Part shown: positions 30,042-37,567 of the stretch, one piece after another
Numbering within the stretch: the first letter of the stretch is position 1
Layout: every line of letters begins with the position of its first letter
Source: Chara braunii
Lineage: Eukaryota; Streptophyta; Charophyceae; Charales; Characeae
Reading direction: 5' to 3'
Assembly: GCA_003427395.1 (NCBI GenBank)
Contig: BFEA01000004.1
Coordinates: forward strand, 6,424,057 to 6,461,623
DNA length: 37,567 bases
Notes under the pieces: generated by a model
Databases searched by the model: none
Seen by the model: only the letters and a program-made list of their open reading frames with translations
What the model was told of the DNA's origin: nothing
Position numbers and translations under genes: made by a program

Positions 30042-30054
30042 GGCTCCGATACCA
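30042..30054 (-). other. Primer-binding site of the outer element
   Basis: On the minus strand TGGTATCGGAGCC lies about three bases after the LTR end. It matches the initiator tRNA-Met site with one change (G for A at position 8), and fixes the right-hand LTR as the 5' LTR. Confidence 0.85.
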
Positions 30055-30057
30055 ACT

Positions 30058-32321
30058 TCACGCCCAGCGCGACTTCCTGATCGGAGTAAAGTGTGGGCCT
30101 GGAAGTGCGAAAAGGGGTGTGCCAAGGATTTTTGGGAAAGTGGAGTCCCAAGTCAGAACTGAGATCTCCTGTGGCAGGGTTTTTCGGGGGCACGAGTGCA
30201 ATTTGGCGGAGAGGGTGGACCGCCCCTAGTCACAAGGCAGGTGGTGTGCGCGGGTCGCTCAAGGCCGGTCGAGCCATCGGTTTCGGGGACGGTGGTTTGC
30301 GGGAGGGTCCCTTCGGGGTAGGTGGGGTTTCGATGAGTCAGGCCGTCGGGAGTTGCCACGTGGCACCGGTCGTTGCGCGTTTGGGTTGGGCCTCCGGGAT
30401 TCCGGGGTTCTCGGATCGTCGCGTCGTCGGCAGTTTCCGCAGGGCGTATTGGGCCAGTATGGGGCTATGGCGGGCCACGGGACGACGCTGAGTTGGTGAT
30501 ACAGAAGAAGAAGGCGGAAGGGAGGGAAGCTGGTGGAGAGAACGACAAATTCGGGGTGGGTGAAGTAGTAGGTATGGTCCGGAGAGGGGAAATCAAAGCA
30601 CCGGGGGTCGCTAGTGGTGGCACAGTGAAACTCCCGAGGGCACAGTCGGTTCTCGGTTAGGCAAGGGTATTTTGGTCGCAGGACTTCGTTTACCCACGGG
30701 GTGAAGTAGTCCGGATTGTATAACAATGACTCCGAGATCTCGGAGCGCGTCATCATGTCATCGTTGAGTTGCGAAGTTCCTAAGGGCATGTCCTTGCCGA
30801 AGGCGATCGCCGCGTGCAAGCACGGGCAGACCACGCAATTGAGCCGCGCTTACACGTGCTTATATGGGACGATGGCTTCGTCGCTTGACGCGGAACGGCC
30901 ACGTTCGATCAGACAATATCCCCGCAATCGATAATCCCTTTTGAGATTTGACGAACCGACGTACCGGAGCGAGTGTATGTGCGCAAATCAAGTCGCGTTG
31001 ACACGTGTCCTCGCGCGACGTTCATTGGGCCAGACAACCGATCATCTAATCACTCCGTGTGTTCGAGCATGCAAGATGCAACCAACGCAACAGCCCAATC
31101 AAGAGAAACAAAAACGAGAACAGGATTGTCGATTGTGCAAAATTTATATTCTACTCACGAGTGCATCAATGCACTTAACAAGGCAGCGGCAAGGATCCGG
31201 TAGAAAGATAAGCAACCAAACATGGCATTCATACATTCATTCATTCAGCAACATACACACAGTGCATCGGAGATGGAAATCGCGAAGACAAATATGAGCA
31301 GAACCCTAGTCCAGATTCTGAAAAAGAAAGAACGGGCTGATCGCCCGGCGCCAAACTCAAAATTTATGTACACAAGACATGAGGGAGAAAAGATAAAAGA
31401 AACAGCAAACCCGCGTCCATCAACCTCAACTCGCTCTTCCTCTCTCTTCTTTTTCGATGCGGACAGTCCGTCATCGCGCACCAACCCACGAAGCCGTCAC
31501 CCCGCGCCCACAGTCCGTCGTGGCCCGCGCCAACCCCGGGCATTTGGCACCAGCTTGTCGGGTCGCCCGACTCCTTCCCTACTCACCTCTTACTTCGCTC
31601 GTGTGCCGACCCTCTCTGATCGCGCAACCCCGAGCTTCCAACAGCTGGTTAAGAGGGCTAACTAATCGAGCATCCTGAATTTATAGTGTGCATGCATGGG
31701 CGAAGAACACGAAATTACAAGGATTTAGAAAGAAGATAAGAGAGGGAGCGTCTGCGCTCTGCATGGCGCCAACCCAAAATTACAGTTACACATCCGATTA
31801 AAGGCGCCGACTAATCAAAATTCCGTTGCAGCCGCATAAAGAAGCGCGTAAGCAAAAAGCGCCGCGCGGCAAAAGAAAAGTCCTAATTACAAAATTCCTA
31901 AATTCCTAACTAATGCGGAAAAGCAAAAAGCACAAGTTTCGAAAGGAAATTTCAAAATTCCGGGAGCCATCGGGGCTCGATAAAATTCGAAAAAGAATTC
32001 AAAAAGAAAATTAAAAAAGAACGAAGCAAATTCCCGCGCGATGTCCTCGTTTAAATTCCCAAACCGAACAAAAGAAACGGCGTCAACATTTATTATTCGC
32101 GCGCTCGGCGGCGCACCCGCCATCCAGCCGACCAATCAATCACCCGTCCCGGGACACACCCAGCTCCGAACTCAACCAGCCGAAAAGAATTGACGCAAAA
32201 GACGAAGAAGTGAGGGTACTGATGCAATTTCCCATCCATCCCAATCTCCCGTAATTGGCCCAACCTTCTCTGCTTAGGACCCCTCGTTGCTATCGCGCGG
32301 TGCGGAAAGTGGTTTGTCACA
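30058..32321 (-). repeat. 5' LTR of the outer element
   Basis: Aligned with 8908-11352. In element sense it starts TGTGACAAACC. It lacks about 33 bases near 31503 and about 130 bases near 31767 present in the other copy, which accounts for most of the length difference. Confidence 0.88.
30259..30756 (-). CDS. LTR-encoded reading frame, right copy (unknown)
   Basis: 165 codons from ATG ATG at 30756 to TGA at 30259, the same length as the left-copy frame. By eye about 17 residues and 27 bases differ between copies, roughly what neutral decay after insertion gives. Upstream the right copy has a stop where the left is open, so ATG 30756 is the only start usable in both. Sense orientation places it in the transcript of the element. 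Confidence 0.35.
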   Translation of the reverse strand: MMTRSEISESLLYNPDYFTPWVNEVLRPKYPCLTENRLCPREFHCATTSDPRCFDFPSPDHTYYFTHPEFVVLSTSFPPFRLLLLYHQLSVVPWPAIAPYWPNTPCGNCRRRDDPRTPESRRPNPNAQRPVPRGNSRRPDSSKPHLPRRDPPANHRPRNRWLDRP

Positions 32322-32567
32322 CCCCACCAATAGATGGAGCTTTTGAAAGAGAAAAAAAAAAACAAAAAAACTTGAGAAGCTGGGAGTTGCAGCTCCCAGA
32401 GTTCGTGACAGGCGCCCGTTTTTACAGGCAGCCTGTACCTGTTTTGGGTGTTTTTTTTTTTTTTTTTTGAGAAATAACCCATGCGTGACACCTCTATTCC
32501 GGCGGTGGTAAGAGAACCGTCATGATTGAGGTCTTATTTGTTGGGGCTGCTCCATCTATTGGTGGGG
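32322..32567. mobile_element. Small inverted-repeat element abutting the outer LTR
   Basis: Perfect 19-base terminal inverted repeats: CCCCACCAATAGATGGAGC at 32322-32340 and its reverse complement at 32549-32567. The interior has A-rich and T-rich runs and two small dyads (CTGGGAG...CTCCCAG near 32380, ACAGGC-A-GCCTGT near 32427). No ORF. The left end coincides exactly with the end of LTR similarity. No target duplication was found, so insertion and capture by the LTR boundary cannot be told apart. Confidence 0.55.
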
Positions 32568-32602
32568 AGCGGCACCTGCTGAGAACCGGGCCCGGCGTCC
32601 CA
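32559..32602. repeat. Dispersed repeat word shared with 2272-2320
   Basis: GGTGGGG, GGCACCTGCTG and CGGGCCCG occur in the same order and spacing as at 2272-2320, at about 75 percent identity by eye. It overlaps the right arm of the inverted-repeat element, linking that element to the earlier copy. Confidence 0.5.
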
Positions 32603-34100
32603 TTGAGATATCTTGAGGAACATGATTGATTGTTTATGATCCTAGGGTTGTAGGAATCTCTTATCTCCCAGGGGGCACCTTTTTCCCTGGAGCTGCCAAT
32701 AACACCCAACCCATCATGGAGCACCCTTATCCAATGATCCAACCCTATTTTTGCAGCCCCCCTTTTGTCATGTGTTGTCCCAAACTTTCTGCGGACTCAT
32801 GCTTAACCCCCTAAAGTTCTGTAAGAACTCATGCTGTAAGGTGAGGTGGATGAGAACATCCTGTCGTTGATTATCTGCCATCTGTGTCTTCTCCCCTTAG
32901 CCAAAAATACTGCTTTTGCTCCCGTCCTATCCGAGCGTGCCTAGTGTCGTGGGAATCCCAACTCCTGCTTAAACCCTGCTAAAACCCTTGCAGTATCCTT
33001 CGTTGTCTTGTCATCTTAGTCACCACCTTCCCAAGACAGTTGTTGTGCTCTCCCCCCTTCTTTTTGTTGTTGACCCCACAGGTTGGCCTCAGCCTCCGAT
33101 CTGCCTGCCTAGCTTGCCGGTTTGCTCCCTTGTTTTGTCATCGATGCTTTTGCGATTCCTCCTTATAGGTCCAAGCTCCCCCTCCTTCCCGCCATCCTTT
33201 AATCTCATTTTCCGACTCTCCTCCTGTTACGGTGTCGGCGCGAATACCCTTACAAGGGTATCCGCCCTGGTTTTTGCAAGTGACAAAAAATAAGTTTTGT
33301 TTGAAACTTGAGTACCCTCACCAATTGCGATTGAGTTTCGTTTACGCTGATTGAGTGGTTGATAAGAAATAAAGAGTGTGTGGGCACGCAAATTTTTTTG
33401 AGGCGCACATGATTTTTTTTCTTGTTGATATTACAGAAGCGGACACAATTGCCGGTCAACTTTTGATTTTTTATTTAATCAAGGTCAGTGATCGACACAG
33501 TTGTTTGTGGCGAGTATGCAAGTACGAAGGCTGACACAGATAAAAGTTCGAGTTTTTCTTTACCGCTAGGAAGGAAAAGGCGTGGTCTTAAGGCAACGAG
33601 TGGTGTGTACGGTGGTTGTGAGCGGAGCCAAGCCCTTTGTATGGTGAGTGGCGGCGCCTCGGTGGCCATGGGCACGGTTGCAGGCTAAGGTATGGGCTTG
33701 GGGCATTTTTGCAAGCTTGCGTACGACGTAGAAACCATTTATAATTTAATCCGCGGTTGTTAGTCTTCGGCTTGGGCCTAGCCCTATAGGTTACGACTTT
33801 GGACTGATACTATAAAGATTTGGGGATCGAGGCCAGTAGCTGGCAACGAAGGAGCGAAGGAGCGTCCTACGAAGAAAAATTGAAGGGTTGAGGGTCCCGT
33901 GGGGCTATGCCCCTCAATTTTGCTGGGGAGTCCGCTCGCGGGCCTGATGGGGAGGACCTGGGGTAAGGTTCCGACGGTCCTTTCCCTCCCCTCGTCCCTT
34001 CTCCTATTTTCTAATTTTTATTAATTTTTATTATTTTATTTACTTTTGTCCCATCTTGGGACACGGCCCGGTACCGGTTTTGGGATCAACTGTACTGCCA
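32603..34100. other. No gene recognised
   Basis: Mixed-composition sequence. Open frames of 60-100 codons (for example plus 32988-33293, minus 33250-33459) have no recognisable motif and no paired splice sites that I could support. Confidence 0.4.
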
Positions 34101-34175
34101 AAGAGCCTAGCTCAGTGTGCAGACCCATAAATTGTTGAAATACAGACCTGAGTTCGAACTCCTGTGGAACCAAAT
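34101..34175 (+). repeat. tRNA-like sequence with A and B boxes (SINE head or tRNA relic)
   Basis: TAGCTCAGTGTG (34108-34119) matches the pol III A box, and GAGTTCGAACTC (34150-34161) matches the B box, spaced as in a tRNA. Predicted acceptor and T stems pair poorly, so a working tRNA is unlikely. It lies about 80 bases upstream of the U6-like sequence, in the same orientation. Confidence 0.55.
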
Positions 34176-34254
34176 GAGCAAAAATACTACAATTTTGAAT
34201 CACCCGGGGCCGGCTAGTTCTGTGGGGATATCCTAGTGCCGTGCCCACGGTTTA

Positions 34255-34352
34255 GTACTTCGGGACATCCGTTAAAATTGGAACAATACAAAGGAGATTA
34301 GCATGGCCCCTGCGCAAGGATAACACGTATAAATCAAGAGTGAAGTTTTTTT
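34255..34352 (+). ncRNA. U6 snRNA-like gene, near full length, probably a pseudogene
   Basis: Matches plant U6 over almost its whole length: CTTCGGGACATCCG near the 5' end, AAAATTGGAACAATAC, GATTAGCATGGCCCCTGC, GCAAGGATAACACG and ATAAATCAAGAG, then a T7 terminator. U6 pairs with the 5' splice site and U2 in the spliceosome. The invariant ACAGAGA box reads ACAAAGG, the 5' hairpin has lost a pair, and the 3' part is altered. I see no plant upstream sequence element or well-placed TATA box. The AGC triad is intact. It is therefore most likely non-functional. Confidence 0.8.
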
Positions 34353-37040
34353 CTTTGTTTTTTTTCGTGAGTAATCCACGAACAGGAGCGTTGTGGTTAC
34401 ACAGGGAAACACACGTGGGAAGGGAGCAGGCAGGGAGTTGACGAGAGAGGGGAGATAAGAGAAAATCGAGAGTTTATCCGAGGAGTCGACGACGGACTGA
34501 ACGTCGAGCCACGTTGCCAACTTTGTCATCCCCACCAAGAACCCGATAGCCGGAGTTGACAAGGTTGACGAGAGAGGAAAAATTGAGAGGGAAAGGGAGG
34601 ACGTACCTCGGTGAGGGGTTGGCGTCCGACTCGTGCTCGTTTGCGTAATCCAAGCAGAAGCCCATTTTCGTTCCACTAGTCGTGGTAGTCTCCTCCGACG
34701 CGATCGTGGTGAAGATGCTCGTGCTGCTCACCCATGCAATCTACATAGTTGTGCGGCTCTTCGCCGTATACGTGCTCGCCATCATCGCTCTCGGTGACGG
34801 GGGCGGGCACTTTGCTTCTTAGTAGTGATCCGTGAACCTGACCGCGTGCATTGGTCAGACGCATCAGAGCTCGGGAGGAGCAGGGGCGCGCGGGCTAGCC
34901 AACGCGCCATATACATTCGGGAAAGTCAATGGCGAAAATGGGCGTGGGATTTTGGCACAATACGGGAGTTGTAGCCCGCTCGTTTCTGAGTGAAAACGAG
35001 CGGAGTAGTATGTTAGGTAGGGATTTCGGACCCAGGCAAACGCGATAGAGTGGTTAGATTGAAGTGAGGAGTGTTGAGGGTAGTAGATGGAGAGAAATGT
35101 GTCAGGAAAGAGGGAAAGTTTACCTAGAGCATGTATACTTCTATAATTTAACGGAAGCTTCGTTCCGATTTCGCACTTTTTGTCGGTGAAAGTAGCGTGA
35201 TGCCAACTGTGGGTTCAGAGAGAGAGAGAGAGCTGCCAATCGAAGGTGGGCGGATTGCTTATCCTAGCGACAAAGGTAGCGCGAGAGCGGTCGCGTGGAG
35301 GGAAGCATACCTGTCGGCCAGTGCGCCGACCGTCCTACCGATGGAGCTTCATGGAAGTGGCGCGAGCCAAGCCGCGGGAGTTGGAGGCTTACCTGGCAGC
35401 AGGGATCCTGCAGAAGTTTGTACGTATCCGGAGGCCGAACTAGCGATGTGGGAGGAACCGAAGATTGGGCTACAGTGGCAAATGGCGCGAATGGTCGGAA
35501 AGCGTTGCATATTTCCAAGTTGTGACGGAAGATTCATTCAGATTATGCTCATCCTAGCAGGGAAGTAGCGTGAGGCGAATCTCGGGGAAGGAGACTTACC
35601 TTTTTGACCGGTGCATTGCCCATCTTGGTGATGAAAGCAGCCTCTTGGTATCCTTCGTGCGCAGTGTATCCGGCCGCTATTCAGCGGAAGATTCATTCTC
35701 ATTTTTTTAGTATTATGGCGACGCTTATCGACATGCTGCGACTCCTATCCTTGGTGTACGAGGTCGTTATCTTCATCACAATTGCCATGTTGTCCTAGTC
35801 GAAGTATTGCTGCGTGTAGTAATCAGGCCACTTAAAGTGGTGTAGATCGATGCGTCCCTCGTCAGGATACTACTCCCCGTGACCGTGCTTTTGGTCACGA
35901 CTTTCCCTAACGACTACTTGAAATTTTCATTTTATTGGTTCGGGCAGCCGATTTGACCTCACGAGGAGGCCGCTATCAGGATCAATTAGCTTTGCCCTAC
36001 TCGTAACCTAGCCCTCACCCTGTCATGATAATCATTATGCTTTGAGCTGCCAAAACCCGAACCTTTGCAGTGACTTCTTCACACTATCGGGCGCCTGCTT
36101 GTGTGGTCTGGGCCTGGTCGTTGGTAAGGCTAGGTGCATCGATAGGATGTTGTCGTTAGCAAGGAGCTGAGCAGAATAGAGGAAGCCAAGCCAAAGAGAA
36201 GAGGAGTAAGGGACGTCTCACCCTCCTTTGGTCGAATAACGAGCACGACTACAGAAAAGGTCGAATACAACGCACCTTTAGTTGATTATAGCAGGCACGA
36301 AAGACAGTCGTATACGTTCAGACTGGATAGAGCGTGAAGTAAAAGAAGGATGGCAACACTGAGGAGAGTTTGAAGGTAGGTAGGAGGGGGGGGATGTGAT
36401 TGCACGTCATGGAGGTCCGCATGGGAGACATCTCCATGTAGTGCAGTTGTTGCTCATCCTCGTTCCGACAATCGTCACTTTCCCTTTGGTCGCAGTCGGA
36501 GTGACCTGCTGTTGTTCAACAAGCCTCATGGTTCCTATCTTGAAGCAGTCATCGGGTATGTTTTCAGTGGAATCCACTGTTCATAATCAAGGAGCAACAG
36601 TTACCCAACATAAACCGCCTCGTCAAAGCTGTTACGACAGGTGGCTCATTGGTGGAGTTGTTATTCCTCGTCCAACCAACAACATTTGTGGTATGGGTGT
36701 TGCTATTGTGACTATGTTGTTACTTCCGAGACTGTGCTGCTGTTAAGTTGAGAGCCAGTGTTGCTGCTAGCGGCGTTAAGGTCGGAGCTCCTATAACGTT
36801 GAAGTTGTTGCTACGGCCAGACATGACCTGTGGGTTCGGACGAACTGCGGCCTGGTTCCTTGAATTGGCGCTACTATTTGGGTTGTTGCAGCGGACCCTT
36901 TCGGCGGACTGTTGCTGTGTGTTGTGGCTACTGCTACTGAGCTATGTCTTTGCTGCTCCGCTCTGTGTTACCACACACAGTCGCTGCATTCACCATGTTT
37001 GCTAAGCATCTTGTTGAGCACTCTGCGTTCCGCTGCGCTA
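34353..37040. other. No confirmed gene
   Basis: Two overlapping minus frames (34676-34864, acidic and His-rich with HEHLHHD; 34474-34731) precede a good donor-like AG|GTACGT at about 34606 (minus), but I could not define an exon chain. A plus frame at 35197-35568 starts after a GA repeat and has no recognised domain. The rest is unassigned. Confidence 0.3.
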
Positions 37041-37486
37041 TGTAACACCCCCGGACGCGCCGCGGGTCCAATCTCGGATGGCGGACGCAGACGGGTCCGC
37101 ATCCGCGGCCTACCTGGTCCGCGCCGCAGACCCGATTTTACCAGAATTTTCTTGAATTAAATAATAGGCTAAAATATATATATATATATATGGGGTTGTA
37201 GGGAATTTTAAGCCCTACAACCCCATATGTTTTTTTTGTTATCCGATATTGTTTCGGATTTTAAAAAAATCAAAAACTAAATTCGATTTAAAAATAAATA
37301 AATAAATAAAAGTTGGAATTTTTTTTGGTCATTTTTTATCATCGCGCAGCTCCCCATGCAGGTCCCTGAGGTCACCTGTATTTTTTGGAAATTAATTTCT
37401 GTTTTTTGCAGGGGTAGGAGGTGTTTTAGAAAAATAAAGATACAAAATTTAAAATATAAATAAACAAAAAACTTGAAAAAAAAAGG
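37041..37486 (+). repeat. Possible LTR edge and AT-rich sequence
   Basis: TGTAACACCC at 37041 is the usual start of many plant Ty3/gypsy LTRs. It is followed by GC-rich sequence and then an AT-rich part. A perfect 16-base hairpin (arms 37188-37203 and 37213-37228, loop 9) lies inside. No partner LTR is in the window, so the call rests on the terminus alone. Confidence 0.3.
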
Positions 37487-37503
37487 TTTGATTGATTGAT
37501 TGA

Positions 37504-37567
<64 letters not shown>
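37487..37567. repeat. (GATT)n followed by (TG)n microsatellite
   Basis: A GATT tetranucleotide run passes into a TG run that reaches the window end. Its complement (CAAT) also forms the tract at 1748-1832. Confidence 0.95.

Larger units (their letters stand above)
8908..32321 (-). mobile_element. Outer Ty3/gypsy LTR retrotransposon, interrupted by a nested element
   Basis: Direct repeats of about 2.4 and 2.3 kb flank a minus-strand gag-PR-RT-RNaseH-PHD-IN-3'ORF series. A primer-binding site lies beside the right-hand copy, which is therefore the 5' LTR. Without the nested 12574-22872 element the length is about 13.1 kb. RT-RNaseH-integrase order is that of Ty3/gypsy. Multiple stops and frameshifts make it non-functional as it stands. 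Ends are imperfectly defined: the LTRs begin TGTGAC in element sense but lack an obvious terminal CA, and I found no matching target duplication. Confidence 0.9.

Noticed and set aside
34101-34175. Functional tRNA gene
   Set aside because: A and B boxes are good but acceptor and T stems do not pair well; a relic or SINE head is more likely.
34474-34864. A host gene exon on the minus strand with an AG|GTACGT donor
   Set aside because: The ATG frame stops before the donor, the donor lies in another frame, and no acceptor or second exon could be supported.

Overview
This window is a repeat-dense, gene-poor stretch of nuclear DNA from a plant or green alga. Three features point there: Ty3/gypsy retrotransposons primed by plant-style initiator tRNA-Met sites (TGGTATCAGAGC and a close variant), TTTAGGG-type telomere-like repeats near 15000, and two relics resembling plant U6 snRNA. 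A streptophyte alga such as a charophyte would fit, but the species cannot be fixed from the sequence. I found no intact host protein gene.

Layout. 1-8900 is a patchwork of microsatellites, minisatellites and small inverted-repeat elements, with unassigned GC-rich sequence at 5453-7084. It includes an array of about 16 short units, most of which carry an E2F-type site (2489-2995), a 382-bp terminal-inverted-repeat element (4661-5042), an inverted duplication around a minisatellite (7085-7870) and a U6 fragment (8334-8396).

8908-32321 is one large Ty3/gypsy element on the minus strand. Its direct repeats (LTRs) are about 2.3-2.4 kb, and it is about 13.1 kb long once the nested insertion is removed. 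In minus-strand order it has the 5' LTR (30058-32321), PBS, gag, protease, RT, RNase H, a PHD-type zinc finger, integrase, and an extra 3' ORF that starts in a 4-base ATGA overlap with the end of pol. That ORF ends in a Glu-rich segment and an Arg/Ser/Pro tail, and is followed by the 3' LTR (8908-11352). Both LTR copies also hold a collinear 165-codon reading frame. Frameshifts and stops show the element is dead.

12574-22872 is a second Ty3/gypsy element, a chromovirus on the plus strand. It sits inside the Glu-rich part of the 3' ORF of the first element, with 351-bp LTRs, a perfect 5-bp target duplication (CTACT) and a long structured leader. Its gag-pol ends in an integrase with a chromodomain, and it too is broken by stops, frameshifts and deletions.

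32322-37567 holds a small inverted-repeat element abutting the outer LTR, a tRNA-like head next to a degenerate U6 gene, mostly unassigned sequence, and a possible LTR edge at 37041 that runs out of the window.

The most interesting candidate is the domain layout of the outer element: a PHD finger between RNase H and integrase, an additional acidic 3' ORF apparently coupled to pol by a stop-start overlap, and an LTR reading frame.
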